Positions 8,769 through 18,046 of a DNA stretch of 64,000 bases are shown piece after piece. The translations under genes were made by a program, and so were the position numbers. The notes under the pieces were generated by a model. The model was not told the origin of the DNA. It saw only the letters and a program-made list of their open reading frames with translations, and did no database searches. Position 1 is the first letter of the stretch. The number at the start of each line of letters is the position of its first letter. This DNA is from Lentzea nigeriaca (GTDB lineage: Bacteria; Actinomycetota; Actinomycetes; Mycobacteriales; Pseudonocardiaceae), in the NCBI RefSeq assembly GCF_016907955.1, contig NZ_JAFBCX010000003.1, positions 558,001 to 622,000 on the forward strand, read 5' to 3'.

Positions 8769-9146
8769 CACCCAGTCCACGAACTCCTCGGCGCCTGACC
8801 TCGCAGCCAGGACACCGAGGAGTTCGTCCAGCCGGGCGGCTCGGTCCTGCACCGGCGAGCACGGCGATGGCGCGGGCGTCCTGTTCACTGTTGACCTCCC
8901 ACCACCCGTCACGGCGGTCCGAGTGCAGCCTGTCCCGGTACAGTTCCTCGGCCTCGGAGACGGGCTTCGGCACGCTTCCCAGCACCAGCATGGCGGTGCC
9001 GCCCGCGGGTAATCGGACCGAACCGGGACCGGCCTTGGGCGGTGCGGGTTGCTGCTGGTGGGCGCGGAGCCTTTGAAGCCCGCTGCCCTGGCCATGGGAC
9101 CGACCACGTCTCGAAGCGCCGCCCTGAACGCTGCCTGCAGCGACAT
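8742..9146 (-). pseudogene. DUF4304-like gene with two frameshifts
   Basis: Three consecutive pieces lie in two frames. The N-terminus (MSLQAAFRAALRDVVGPMAR from ATG 9146) runs to about 9050. The centre (VPKPVSEAEELYRDRLHSD, then WWEVNSEQDARAIA) lies in a second frame across about 9040-8860. The C-terminus (DRAARLDELLGVL to the TAG at 8742) returns to the first frame. Read together they resemble a DUF4304-type protein: basic N-terminal helix, WWEV segment, helical tail, with part of the middle missing. No single frame gives a sensible protein. The family call is tentative; the frame-switching is directly visible. It could be decay or sequencing error. Confidence 0.55.
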
Positions 9147-9300
9147 GAGACGCCCTCTCACCTAGCGTGCCAGCACGGTCACGGAAAGCGCCCAGCGCAA
9201 ATTGTTGTCAAAAGTCATAGTTCCAGACCGTTGAAAATCACGTTCCGATCGCTTTTCCTGAGCGAGGCATCCACGGCGGTTGCCACGCGTCTAGGAGGGC

Positions 9301-9702
9301 ATGACGAACGTGACACGAGTGGGCGCCGAGTCCGTCTTCGCCTTCATCGCTCCCTCCGGGCGCCCCCTGCCCGTCGAGGTCGAGCTCGGCTACCGCGCTG
9401 ACGACCCGCACGCCGTGACCATGACGTTCCGCATGGGACGCCAGGAGACGGTGTGGCTGGTGAGCCGCGACCTGCTCGCCGACGGTCTGATCACCACCAG
9501 CGGTGCCGGTGACGTGCGGCTGCGGCCGCACAACTCGACGACCGCCGTGCTCGAGCTGCGGTCGGACGTGTCGCAGGCGGTGTTCCACGTGCGGTCCTCC
9601 GAACTGCAGGAGTTCCTGAACTCCACCTACGACGTAGTCGCCCCCGGACACGAGAACGACTACATCGACTTCGACGCCGAACTGCGCAAGCTGCTGGACT
9701 AA
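9301..9702 (+). CDS. SsgA family sporulation/cell division regulator
   Basis: 133 aa, the usual SsgA-like protein (SALP) length. Family hallmarks are the early VELGYRADDPHAVTMTF strand, the WLVSRDLLADGL segment and the acidic C-terminus. SALPs control septum site selection, spore-wall synthesis and autolysis in sporulating actinomycetes; which SALP subgroup this is cannot be told. GGAGGG is just ahead of the ATG. The stop overlaps the convergent GH18-like gene by 4 bases. Confidence 0.93.
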   Translation: MTNVTRVGAESVFAFIAPSGRPLPVEVELGYRADDPHAVTMTFRMGRQETVWLVSRDLLADGLITTSGAGDVRLRPHNSTTAVLELRSDVSQAVFHVRSSELQEFLNSTYDVVAPGHENDYIDFDAELRKLLD

Positions 9703-10601
9703 CTGACGCCGTTGCGGATCGCGCGCGCGTAGGCCGCCGCGGTCCCCTGGGCTGAGCACGTCTTCATGTCGTCGTAAAGCCACATGAAGCCGCCGACGAT
9801 TCCGGCCGACCCGTGCCACGACCTCATCTTGCTCTCGACGGTCGCGGGCGAGTCACCCGCCGAGCACCCCGACCCGTGCCTGCTCCACAGGCCCGGATCC
9901 ACCGTCATGCCGAGCGCGCGGTTCCACGTGGCCGGGTTGTTGCCCGCGCCGCCCGCGTAGCCCTGCAGGTAGACGCGGTCGACGAGCGCGCCGAGGTTGT
10001 TCTTGAGGTTCCCCCAGAACGACTGGTTCGTGTACGGCGCGAACGTGAACTTCGAGTACCCGAGCCCGGCCGCCATCCTGGCGAACTTGGCGGTCGCGTC
10101 GACCTGGTAGTACGACTCGTCGTCGTTGTTGATCGCGTCGGCGCCGGTGGCGGTCTTCAGCGCCTGGAAGTTGCGGTACAGGACGCTCGACGACCCGGTG
10201 CCCTGCGAGCCGATCAGCTTGGCGATGTTCTCCCAGTCCGGCACGGCCCAGGCGCCGATGCTGACCTCGATGCGGTTGACGCTCGTGGGCGCCTGCTTGA
10301 GCGTCTTCAGGCGTGCGGGCCAGCCGGGGTCGCCGACGTAGCGGCCGTTCCGCACGATCAGGACGTCGTTGTAGTACAGGTCGCCGTCGGGGTGGACGTG
10401 GATGCTCCAGAGGATCACCGTCGTGAACCCGGAGGCGCGCAGGGTGTTCATCACGGCTTGGCCGTCGGCGTAGAACGGACCGCCGCCGTACACCGCCGAC
10501 CGCGGCGACTGGGCCGAGGCCGGTGCGGGGTCGAGAGCTGTCAGGCCACACAGGGCCAGCACAGCGGCGAGGAGAGCGGGGAACCAGGGCCGCCTCATCA
10601 C
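9699..10601 (-). CDS. secreted GH18-like TIM-barrel protein
   Basis: 300 aa with an Arg-containing N-terminus, hydrophobic core and an ASA cleavage site near residue 30 (Sec signal peptide). The mature part looks like a family-18-type barrel: early beta strand TVILWSIHV, then GADAINNDDESYY at the place of the DGxDxDxE catalytic motif. Glu is kept, but the first Asp pair is changed to Asn-Asn, so chitinase activity is doubtful. A late FMWLYDDM segment matches the last barrel strand. It could be a substrate-binding chitinase relative or an endo-N-acetylglucosaminidase-like enzyme. Confidence 0.6.
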   Translation of the reverse strand: MMRRPWFPALLAAVLALCGLTALDPAPASAQSPRSAVYGGGPFYADGQAVMNTLRASGFTTVILWSIHVHPDGDLYYNDVLIVRNGRYVGDPGWPARLKTLKQAPTSVNRIEVSIGAWAVPDWENIAKLIGSQGTGSSSVLYRNFQALKTATGADAINNDDESYYQVDATAKFARMAAGLGYSKFTFAPYTNQSFWGNLKNNLGALVDRVYLQGYAGGAGNNPATWNRALGMTVDPGLWSRHGSGCSAGDSPATVESKMRSWHGSAGIVGGFMWLYDDMKTCSAQGTAAAYARAIRNGVS

Positions 10602-10683
10602 GAATGTCCCTTCGTCAGGTGGCGGCCTGCTCCCACCATAGCCAGCTGATCAAGGGCCGGTCTGGGTGTGCCAGAGTCTGCGC

Positions 10684-11601
10684 ATGCTCGAGATCGTGGT
10701 GCAGACCGAGAACGGGGAACGGCACGTCCGCGTGTCCGCCGAGGATCTCGCCGGGCTGGTCCGGCGGATCGGTGGTGACGGCGACCGGTTCCTGGTGGTC
10801 CAGCGGGTGCCCGATCTGCCCGACTTCTTCGCCCAGATCTGGCACGAGGCCGGTGGTGACTACACGGTCGAGCACCGCGACGGCGGGCCGGGCCGGCACT
10901 TCCAGGCGACGACCGGCAGCACGGAGGCCGTGGTCGCCGCGATCGCCGGCTGGGCCCGCGGACAGGCCGGGTGGGACGGTGCTCTGGCCTGGACGCCGCT
11001 GGACCTGGGGCCCGCCCGCGAGGTGCCGCCGCTCGACCTCGGCGACGACGAACGCGAGCAGCTGGAGGAACGGCTGCGCGAGGTGCTTGCCGGCGGCTAC
11101 ACCACCCGCGCCGAACTGACCGAGCTCGCGGAGGACCGTCTGTCCACTGAGGACAGTCGGCCCGTGTCGCGCGAACAGGCACGGGTACTGGCCGACCGGT
11201 TGTGGCTGGAGCGGGTCGCGGAGCAGGAATCGTGGCAAGGCGAGACCGATCCCGAGCGACTCACGCGCGCGTTCACGGCCTTGCAGGACAACGGAATCAC
11301 CGCCCGCGAGAACTTCACCTGCTGCCGCAGCTGCGGCCAGGCCGAGATCGGCGGTGAAGCCGAGCCGGACGCTCGCGGCTTCGTCTACTTCCACAGCCAG
11401 TGCACGGATTCCGCCGCGGCCGGCCACGGACTGGCGCTCTACTACGGTGGTTTCGACGGTTCGTCCGACACCACCACGGCCGTCGGCCACGAAGTCGTGG
11501 CAGCCCTCGCGGCAGCCGGGCTTCGTGCCGAGTGGGACGGTGACCCCGGCCGCTCCATCACCGTCACTCCCCTGGACTGGCGCCGCCGCCTGGTCGGCTA
11601 G
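10684..11601 (+). CDS. DUF6891 domain protein
   Basis: 305 aa from ATG 10684. The N-terminal ~100 residues are rich in beta strands (LEIVVQTENGERHVRVSAED) and resemble a domain that accompanies DUF6891. From about residue 115 the sequence matches the DUF6891 type: LREVLAGGYTT, then ENFTCCRSCGQAEIGGE with a CCRSC cysteine cluster, and a C-terminal LALYYGGFDG. The cysteines might bind metal. Cytosolic, function unknown. Divergent from the GH18-like gene with an 82-bp promoter gap. Confidence 0.75.
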   Translation: MLEIVVQTENGERHVRVSAEDLAGLVRRIGGDGDRFLVVQRVPDLPDFFAQIWHEAGGDYTVEHRDGGPGRHFQATTGSTEAVVAAIAGWARGQAGWDGALAWTPLDLGPAREVPPLDLGDDEREQLEERLREVLAGGYTTRAELTELAEDRLSTEDSRPVSREQARVLADRLWLERVAEQESWQGETDPERLTRAFTALQDNGITARENFTCCRSCGQAEIGGEAEPDARGFVYFHSQCTDSAAAGHGLALYYGGFDGSSDTTTAVGHEVVAALAAAGLRAEWDGDPGRSITVTPLDWRRRLVG

Positions 11602-11662
11602 CGGCGTTTTCACCCGAACGAGCCCGTATCATGGACTAAAAACAAGCCATAGCGTCGAAGAC

Positions 11663-12511
11663 GTGACAGTGACGACTTCGACGCCCTACAGCAGGGATCT
11701 CGGCGACGAGCTGCGCCGGCTGCGGCAGCGCTACACCGGCCTCAGAGGACGCGCGCTCGCCATCCAACTCGGCTGGGATCCGAGCAAAGTCTCCAACATC
11801 GAGCACGGCAAGGTGCGCGCGAGCGAGATCGACCTCGTTCAGTACCTCACGGTGTGCGGTCAGGACATCGACGCCATCGACGCTTTCCGCCGCCGCTACT
11901 GCAACGCCTTCGACACTTGTTTCGCGCAGGTGCCCGACAATCTCCGCACACTGGCCATGACCGAGTCGATGGCCACGAAGATCACCAGCTACGAGGTGCT
12001 GAAGCCGCCGGTCCTCCTGCAGACCCGGCAGTACGCCCACCACCTGATCGCGGAGTCGGCGTTCAACACCCCGGACGAGGTCGACAGGTTCGTCGACCTC
12101 CGCATGGAGCGGCAGACGGTGCTGCGGCGGCCTTTCCGGCCCGAGTGCTTGTTCTTCGTCCACGAGCTGGCCCTGCAACTGCGCGTCGGCGACGCGAAGC
12201 TGATGGAGGACCAGTACCTCCGGCTGCTGTTCAACACGCACGTCCTGCGCATCGTGCCCGCGCACTTCAGAACCATTGCCACGCACGACAAATGCACGCT
12301 GTACGAGTTCGACAAGGCCGCGCCCGTGACGTACGGCGAGTCCGACACGGCCCAGGTCTTCGCGCAGAACGACCTCGCCGTCAGCCGCGCCAGGCGGTTG
12401 TTCGAACGCCTGGACGCCATCTCCCTGGACCAGGAGCAATCGAAGGACAAGCTGATGGAGTACGTCAGAGCACTGCGCGGGCACGCGAAACCCGCCCTGC
12501 AGCGAACCTGA
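11663..12511 (+). CDS. XRE-family regulator with DUF5753 domain
   Basis: 282 aa from GTG 11663. A helix-turn-helix occupies about residues 10-65 (GRALAIQLGWDPSKVSNIEHGK). The DUF5753 ligand/effector region follows, with LLQTRQYAHHLI and the late SDTAQVFAQNDLAVSRARRLF. This regulator type is very numerous in actinomycetes and is often paired with a small DUF397 gene; no DUF397 gene is adjacent here. Upstream lies an A-rich 45-bp gap. The target is unknown. Confidence 0.9.
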   Translation: MTVTTSTPYSRDLGDELRRLRQRYTGLRGRALAIQLGWDPSKVSNIEHGKVRASEIDLVQYLTVCGQDIDAIDAFRRRYCNAFDTCFAQVPDNLRTLAMTESMATKITSYEVLKPPVLLQTRQYAHHLIAESAFNTPDEVDRFVDLRMERQTVLRRPFRPECLFFVHELALQLRVGDAKLMEDQYLRLLFNTHVLRIVPAHFRTIATHDKCTLYEFDKAAPVTYGESDTAQVFAQNDLAVSRARRLFERLDAISLDQEQSKDKLMEYVRALRGHAKPALQRT

Positions 12512-12555
12512 CCCAACCGGCTGCCCCAGGGCACGCCCTGGGGCAGCCCGGCCGA

Positions 12556-13497
12556 TCAGTAACCGTGGATCAGGTCGTACGCGAGCTGCGGGTCGAACTC
12601 GCCGGCCTCGACGTTCGGCGCCTTGCCGCACTTGCCGTCCGAGTCGCCGGGAACCTTGACCCACAACAACATCTCCGCGCCACCGCCGGTGCGGGCAGGC
12701 GTGCCGAGCTTGCGGCCGCCGGGGTTGCACCACTCGCCGTTGTGGCCGTTGCCGTTACGGCTGGTGTCGATCACGTACGGCTTGGTGTAGCCCGAAAAGC
12801 TCGCGCTGACCGCGTTGCCGTACGTCGTCGACGCGGTCGTGGTGTGGTAGTTCGACACGTTGAGCGAGAAGCCGCGGACGTTGCGCACGCCCGCCGCGTC
12901 GAGCCGGCCGGCCATCGTCGCGGCGGGCACCCACTGCGCGTTGCCCGCGTCGAGGTAGGCCCACGTGTTGGGCGCCTTGGCCTTGAACTGCTCGGTGGCG
13001 TACTTGATCATCGCGGTGCGCTCGGCGATCTTGGCGCTGTCCAGGCAGTTGAAGTCCGCCAGCGAGTCGGACTCGATCACCACGACCGCGGGCCGCGAGC
13101 CGATGCCTGCCGCGAACGCGGAGATCCAGGCCCGGTAGGCCTCCGGCGTGCCGGCGCCTCCGCCGGAGTGGCCGCCGCACGCGTCGCGGCCGGGGATGTT
13201 GTAGGCCACCAGGACGGGCAGCTTGGTGCCGGTCTTGTTCACGTAGGCCGACACCGAGGACTTGATGTCGCCGCTCCAGTTGCCGAACCAGCGGGCCATC
13301 GGCTTGGAGGAGATGTTCGCCTTGATGTCGGCCTGACGGCCGTCGCTCGCGTGGGTGCGCACCCACACGGCGGGGTTCGAGTCCGGGTCGACGTAGAAGC
13401 CGTCGGTGAGGCTGACGGGGCTGGCGGCGTGCGCGGCCGGGGCGGTCGCCACGACGGCCAGCAGGGCCAGCGCGAGTGCTCTCATCATGCTCCGCAC
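12556..13497 (-). CDS. secreted GH6 endoglucanase/cellulase
   Basis: 313 aa with a Sec signal peptide (cleavage near AHAAS, residue 25). The GH6 catalytic core is complete: IPGRD (D105, corresponding to the pKa-modulating Asp) and VIESDSL (D144, the expected proton donor; the usual EPDSL has Pro changed to Ser), and LWVKVPGDSDG near the end. There is no cellulose-binding module, so it is a bare catalytic domain that hydrolyses beta-1,4-glucan outside the cell. No CebR-type box was seen upstream, unlike the GH3 gene at 63 kb. Confidence 0.93.
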   Translation of the reverse strand: MRSMMRALALALLAVVATAPAAHAASPVSLTDGFYVDPDSNPAVWVRTHASDGRQADIKANISSKPMARWFGNWSGDIKSSVSAYVNKTGTKLPVLVAYNIPGRDACGGHSGGGAGTPEAYRAWISAFAAGIGSRPAVVVIESDSLADFNCLDSAKIAERTAMIKYATEQFKAKAPNTWAYLDAGNAQWVPAATMAGRLDAAGVRNVRGFSLNVSNYHTTTASTTYGNAVSASFSGYTKPYVIDTSRNGNGHNGEWCNPGGRKLGTPARTGGGAEMLLWVKVPGDSDGKCGKAPNVEAGEFDPQLAYDLIHGY

Positions 13498-13512
13498 ACT
13501 CGCGCGGGCCGC

Positions 13513-13836
13513 TTAAGGGGTGGTAAGTCCGTGCCAAGTGATCCCAGACTGAATGGGCAGCAGCGGAGCCACCACCTGGGCGAACGGCCCGCTGTGGAAC
13601 GTCCCGCCGGCAGGCCCGGCGAACGGCGAACCGGCGTCCAGCACGTCCGGCAACCGAGCCCAGGCCGCCCACCGCTCGTCCCACGCCTGGATCACGTCGA
13701 GGTGCCCGCCGGGAAGAAACCGGGTCAGGTGCACCCCTGCGACCTGCCCGGTGTTCCCCAGCAGCGGCAACAGCCGGAAGCCACCTTCCAGCCGCAACCG
13801 CTCGATCAGCTCCGCAGCACCGGTTCGCGGGTCCAT
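13513..13836 (-). CDS. hypothetical protein downstream of glpD
   Basis: 107 aa, soluble, without recognised domain. The start lies one base from the glpD stop, so it is almost certainly the last gene of the glpF-glpK-glpD operon. The sequence has a central HLTRFLPGGHLDVIQAWDERW. It could be a small unannotated partner of glycerol metabolism or a hitch-hiker. I do not recognise the family. Confidence 0.6.
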   Translation of the reverse strand: MDPRTGAAELIERLRLEGGFRLLPLLGNTGQVAGVHLTRFLPGGHLDVIQAWDERWAAWARLPDVLDAGSPFAGPAGGTFHSGPFAQVVAPLLPIQSGITWHGLTTP

Positions 13837-13837
13837 C

Positions 13838-15445
13838 TCATCTCGCCGCCATCTCCGTCGCGTACTGCCGGTAGGTCCGCACCGCCGCCTCGCGTTCGGC
13901 GGGAGACCACCCCAGCGGGCCGGCGATCAGGTCGGCGACCGTGCCGGCGACGGACGCGCCCTGGTCGAGGTGCTCGATCGCGATCCGGGTGCGGCGGGCG
14001 AGCACGTCCTCCAGGTCCAGCGCGCCCTCGTGGGTCACGGCGTACACGATCTCGGCTGCGAGATGTCCGGCCACCTCAACGGAAAGCGACGGGTCCTGCG
14101 CGACGAGCGCCAGCACGTCGGAGATCGCCGAGCCGTACCGCCGCAGCAGACGCTCCACAGTGGACGTGGGCAGGCCGGACTCGGCGGCGACTCGAGCCCG
14201 GTCCGCCCACAGCTCGTGGTAGCCGACCGCGCCGCACAACGGCAGCCGGGCGGTCAGCGACGGCGCGACAGCCCGCCCGAGGCCGGAGACGGCGGCGTTC
14301 ACGACGTCCGCGGCCATCACTCGGTAGGTCGTGTACTTGCCGCCCGCGATCACGAAGAAGCCAGGCTCCGGCTGTGCGACGGCGTGTTCGCGGGACAGCT
14401 TGGCCGTGTCGCCGGACGCGCCGTCCAGCAACGGCCTCAGACCCGCATACGTGCCAACGACGTCCTCGACCGTGAGCGGCGACCGCAGCACCGCGTTGAC
14501 GTGATCGAGGATGTACGAGACGTCCTCGGAGGTGGCGGTCACCGAGGCGGGATCGCCGGAGTACGGCGTGTCCGTGGTGCCGATGATCCAGTGACGGCCC
14601 CACGGGATCACGAACAGCACCGACTTCTCGGTCCGCGTGATCAGTCCGCCGTCCAGCTGGATCTTCGAGCGGTCCACCAGAATGTGCACGCCCTTGGACA
14701 TCCGCACGTGGAACGGCGGCGTGCCGGGCGACATCGAGTTCAGCGAGTCGGTCCACACGCCGGTCGCGCTGATCACCCGCCGCGCCCGGACCTCCACAGT
14801 GGACCCGTCCACCGAGACCCGAGCACCCGACACGCGACCGCCGGACCGCACCAGCGAGGTGACCCGAGCGCGTGACAACACGGTCGCGCCGTGCTGGGCG
14901 GCCGTGCGGACCAGGGTCAGCACCAGCCGCGCGTCGTCCATCTGCGCGTCGTAGTACCGGATCGCACCGGCGAACTTCGACGGGTCGAGCGACGGGCCGA
15001 TCTCGGAAGCCTTGCGGCGGGAGAGGTGCCGGTGCATCGGCACGGCACCGGCGCCACCGATCGAGTCGTACAGCAGCACGCCCGCGCCGACGTAGGCGCG
15101 TTCCCACTGCTTCTCCAACGGGAAGAGGAACGGCACCGGCCGCACCAGGTGCGGTGCGAGCCGGCGCAGCAGCAGGCCGCGTTCCTTCAGGGCTTCCCGA
15201 ACCAGCTTGAACTCCAGCTGCTCCAGGTAGCGCAGCCCGCCGTGGACGAGCTTGCTGGACCGGCTCGACGTGCCCGAGGCCCAGTCGTGTGCCTCGACCA
15301 GCGCGACGGAGAGGCCTCTCGACGCCGCGTCCAGAGCAGCGCCGGCGCCGACCACACCACCTCCGACCACGAGCACGTCGAACTCCGTCGAGCCCAACGA
15401 ACGCACCGCGTCAGCACGCCGAGCCGGATCCAGCCTTGCGAACAA
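13838..15445 (-). CDS. glpD: glycerol-3-phosphate dehydrogenase (aerobic)
   Basis: 535 aa FAD-dependent dehydrogenase. The dinucleotide-binding motif is VLVVGGGVVGAG (about residues 25-36), followed by the family segment GTSSRSSKLVHGGLRYLE that contacts the flavin, and the conserved IPWGRHWIIGTTDTPY. It oxidises glycerol-3-phosphate to DHAP at the membrane, feeding electrons to quinone. It lies 33 bp after glpK in the same direction. The coding sequence contains two copies of the palindrome TCCACAGTGGA discussed in the findings. Confidence 0.96.
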   Translation of the reverse strand: MFARLDPARRADAVRSLGSTEFDVLVVGGGVVGAGAALDAASRGLSVALVEAHDWASGTSSRSSKLVHGGLRYLEQLEFKLVREALKERGLLLRRLAPHLVRPVPFLFPLEKQWERAYVGAGVLLYDSIGGAGAVPMHRHLSRRKASEIGPSLDPSKFAGAIRYYDAQMDDARLVLTLVRTAAQHGATVLSRARVTSLVRSGGRVSGARVSVDGSTVEVRARRVISATGVWTDSLNSMSPGTPPFHVRMSKGVHILVDRSKIQLDGGLITRTEKSVLFVIPWGRHWIIGTTDTPYSGDPASVTATSEDVSYILDHVNAVLRSPLTVEDVVGTYAGLRPLLDGASGDTAKLSREHAVAQPEPGFFVIAGGKYTTYRVMAADVVNAAVSGLGRAVAPSLTARLPLCGAVGYHELWADRARVAAESGLPTSTVERLLRRYGSAISDVLALVAQDPSLSVEVAGHLAAEIVYAVTHEGALDLEDVLARRTRIAIEHLDQGASVAGTVADLIAGPLGWSPAEREAAVRTYRQYATEMAAR

Positions 15446-15478
15446 CTTCAGCTCCTAACAGAAGTCAGCACACAGGAG

Positions 15479-16996
15479 TCAGCGGACGTCGGAGTCGACC
15501 CAGTCGAACGACTTGGTGACGGCCTTCTTCCAGTTGCGGTACTCGCGCTCGCGCTCGTCGGCGTCCAGCTCGGGCGTCCAGCGCTTGTCCTCGGCCCAGT
15601 TCGCACGCAGCTCGTCGAGCGACGACCAGTAGCCGACGGCCAGACCGGCGGCGTACGCGGCACCCAGGGCGGTCGTCTCGGCGACGACCGGACGCACCAC
15701 CGGCACGTCGAGGACGTCGGCCTGGAACTGCATGAGCAGCTCGTTCGCGACCATGCCGCCGTCGACCTTGAGCTCGGTCAGCGGCACGCCGGAGTCGGCG
15801 TTCATCGCGTCCAGGACCTCGCGGGTCTGGAACGCCGTCGCCTCCAGCACGGCACGCGCCAGGTGGCCCTTGTTGACGAACCGGGTGAGGCCGACGACCG
15901 CGCCGCGCGCGTCCGCCCGCCAGTACGGGGCGAAGAGGCCGGAGAACGCGGGCACGAAGTACGCGCCGCCGTTGTCCTCGACGGTGCGGGCCAGCGTCTC
16001 GATCTCCGGGGCGGAGCCGATGATGCCGAGGTTGTCGCGCAGCCACTGCACCAGCGAGCCGGTGACCGCGATGGAGCCTTCCAGCGCGTAGACGGGGGCC
16101 TCGTCGCCGATCTTGTAGCAGACCGTGGTCAGCAGGCCGTTCTTCGACGCGACCTTCTCCGTGCCCGTGTTGAGGAGCATGAAGTTGCCGGTGCCGTAGG
16201 TGTTCTTCGCGGTGCCCGGCTCGTAGCAGGCCTGGCCGAACGTCGCGGCCTGCTGGTCGCCGAGGATGCCCGCGATCGGCACGCCCTTCAGCACCCCGCC
16301 GGGACCGCCGTTGCCGTAGACCTCCGAGGAGGAACGGATCTCCGGCAGCATGGACAGCGGAATGCCCATCTCACCGGCGATCTCGGCGTCCCACTGCAGC
16401 GTGTCGAGGTCCATCAGCATGGTCCGCGAAGCGTTGGTGACGTCCGTGGCGTGCACACCGCCGTTGGGGCCGCCGGTGAGGTTCCACAGCGTCCACGTGT
16501 CGGTGTTGCCGAACAGCAGGTCGCCGGCCTCGGCACGCTCACGGGCGCCCTCGACGTTGTCGAGGATCCAGCGGATCTTCGGGCCGGAGAAGTAGGTCGC
16601 CAGCGGCAGGCCGACCTTGGCCTTGTAGCGCTCAGCGCCACCGCCCAAAGCGCCGAGCTCCTCGACGATCGCCTGCGTGCGGGTGTCCTGCCAGACGATC
16701 GCGTTGTAGACGGGCTCGCCCGTGTTCTTGTCCCACACCACCGCGGTCTCGCGCTGGTTGGTGATGCCGACGGCGGCGAGGTCACCGGTGTTGAGGTCGG
16801 CGGCGGCGAGCGCCTGGCCGATCACGAACCGGGTGTTCTCGGAGATCTCCACCGGGTTGTGCTCGACCCAGCCCGCGCGCGGGAAGATCTGCTCGTGCTC
16901 CTTCTGGCCCACGGCGACGATGGAGCCGCTGTGGTCGAAGATGATCGCCCTGGTGCTGGTCGTGCCCTGGTCGACGGCGAGAACGTACTGCGTCAT
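15479..16996 (-). CDS. glpK: glycerol kinase, operon copy
   Basis: 505 aa from ATG 16996 (AAAGGAC 8-9 bases upstream); a longer in-frame start at 17089 would overlap glpF. FGGY kinase signatures are present: [14 protein letters not shown] at the N-terminus, [13 protein letters not shown], and [15 protein letters not shown] near the C-terminus. It phosphorylates glycerol that enters through GlpF. It lies 23 bp after glpF and 33 bp before glpD, an intact uptake-to-DHAP operon. A second glycerol kinase lies 1.8 kb away on the other strand. Confidence 0.96.
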   Translation of the reverse strand: MTQYVLAVDQGTTSTRAIIFDHSGSIVAVGQKEHEQIFPRAGWVEHNPVEISENTRFVIGQALAAADLNTGDLAAVGITNQRETAVVWDKNTGEPVYNAIVWQDTRTQAIVEELGALGGGAERYKAKVGLPLATYFSGPKIRWILDNVEGARERAEAGDLLFGNTDTWTLWNLTGGPNGGVHATDVTNASRTMLMDLDTLQWDAEIAGEMGIPLSMLPEIRSSSEVYGNGGPGGVLKGVPIAGILGDQQAATFGQACYEPGTAKNTYGTGNFMLLNTGTEKVASKNGLLTTVCYKIGDEAPVYALEGSIAVTGSLVQWLRDNLGIIGSAPEIETLARTVEDNGGAYFVPAFSGLFAPYWRADARGAVVGLTRFVNKGHLARAVLEATAFQTREVLDAMNADSGVPLTELKVDGGMVANELLMQFQADVLDVPVVRPVVAETTALGAAYAAGLAVGYWSSLDELRANWAEDKRWTPELDADEREREYRNWKKAVTKSFDWVDSDVR

Positions 16997-17019
16997 CGAA
17001 GTTTGTCCTTTCGGGATGG

Positions 17020-17790
17020 TCAGAACACGAGCGAGGCGACGACACCGGCGATCGCGCCACCGACGATCGGGCCGACGACCGGGATCCACGAGTAGCCCCA
17101 GTCGGAGTCCTTCTTGCCAGCCAAATCAGTGTTGGCGGCCTCACCGTCGGTGCCCTTGTAGGACAGCGGCAGCAGGGCGTGCGCGATGCGCGGGCCGAGG
17201 TCGCGAGCCGGGTTGATCGCGTAGCCGGTGGGACCACCGAGCGAGGCACCGATACCGACAACGAGCAGCGCCGCGGCCAGCGGGCCGATCTGGGTCGGCG
17301 TCTTGCCGAACGCGAGGATCACGAAGACCAGGACGAACGTGCCGATGATCTCGCACACGAGGTTCCAGGTGTAGCTGCGGATCGCCGGGCCGGTGGAGAA
17401 GACGGCCAGCTTGAGGCCCTCGTCGGGCGTCTCGTCGAAGTGCGGCTTGTACGCGAGCCACGCGAGCACGGCACCGAGGAACGCGCCGAGGAACTCACCG
17501 GCGAAGTACACGATCGTCGAGCCCGCACTGACCGGAACGCCGGGGGCGTACTCCGCCGCACCGCTGGTGAGGATGCCGACGGTCACGGCCGGGTTGAGGT
17601 GCGCGCCCGACTTGTAGGCGACGTACACGCCGGCGAAGACGCCGAGGCCCCAGCCGAAGTTGATCAACAGCCATCCGCCGTCGAGCCCCTTCGACTTGGC
17701 GAGCAGCACGTTGGCCACCACACCCGCACCCAGCAACAGCAAGACGCCCGTACCGAGCACCTCGCTGAGGAACACTGACCCGAGACCCAC
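17020..17790 (-). CDS. glpF: glycerol uptake facilitator (aquaglyceroporin)
   Basis: 256 aa from GTG 17790, chosen because GGGAGG sits 5 bases upstream and the protein then begins at the first membrane helix. MIP family with both pore half-helices: HLNPAVT (residues 65-70) and INPARD in the second half. The Asp after NPAR is the glycerol-facilitator hallmark that separates these from water-only aquaporins. Six membrane segments are visible, with a charged loop (about 40 residues, GKKDSDWG) before the last helix. First gene of the glpFKD operon. Confidence 0.95.
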   Translation of the reverse strand: MGLGSVFLSEVLGTGVLLLLGAGVVANVLLAKSKGLDGGWLLINFGWGLGVFAGVYVAYKSGAHLNPAVTVGILTSGAAEYAPGVPVSAGSTIVYFAGEFLGAFLGAVLAWLAYKPHFDETPDEGLKLAVFSTGPAIRSYTWNLVCEIIGTFVLVFVILAFGKTPTQIGPLAAALLVVGIGASLGGPTGYAINPARDLGPRIAHALLPLSYKGTDGEAANTDLAGKKDSDWGYSWIPVVGPIVGGAIAGVVASLVF

Positions 17791-17884
17791 GCTGGCCTCC
17801 CATTCGTCCTTGAACGGCTGATCACCCTGTCGGTGATTGAGGCGGAACGTAATGACCCAGGTCACGCCTGCTCAACACGCACGT

Positions 17885-17901
17885 TTCGACAATGTCGACA
17901 C
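17885..17901. promoter_or_regulatory. candidate IclR/GylR operator, glpF-proximal
   Basis: TTCGACAATGTCGACAC contains the perfect palindrome TCGACA-A-TGTCGA. It lies 95 bp before the glpF start, in the gap between glpF and the divergent IclR gene. A second copy with the same flanks lies 119 bp to the right. Size and symmetry fit IclR-family operators. Confidence 0.6.
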
Positions 17902-18003
17902 CAGCGGGGTGCGGAACTGTGACCATTCGGTCACTCTGTGCTCAAAGGCCACGTTTCCAGCGGGTTTCCACCGCCTGCCCAGGTCAGCAGGCTGACGAAG
18001 CAG

Positions 18004-18020
18004 TTCGACATTGCCGACAC
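18004..18020. promoter_or_regulatory. candidate IclR/GylR operator, regulator-proximal
   Basis: TTCGACATTGCCGACAC matches the left site at 15 of 17 positions; its palindrome TCGACA-T-TGCCGA has one mismatch. It lies 27 bp before the GTG of the IclR gene, a position suited to autorepression. Confidence 0.6.
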
Positions 18021-18046
18021 GGGTCGTCTGAATTACGTTTCTCGCC

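Noticed and set aside
11854-14475. 873-codon plus-strand open frame
   Set aside because: Antisense or out of frame to the XRE, GH6 and glpD genes; composition (Arg/Pro/His-rich) and absence of domain similarity show it is a G/C-driven shadow.
14891-17095. 734-codon plus-strand frame
   Set aside because: Antisense to glpD and glpK, which are unmistakable.
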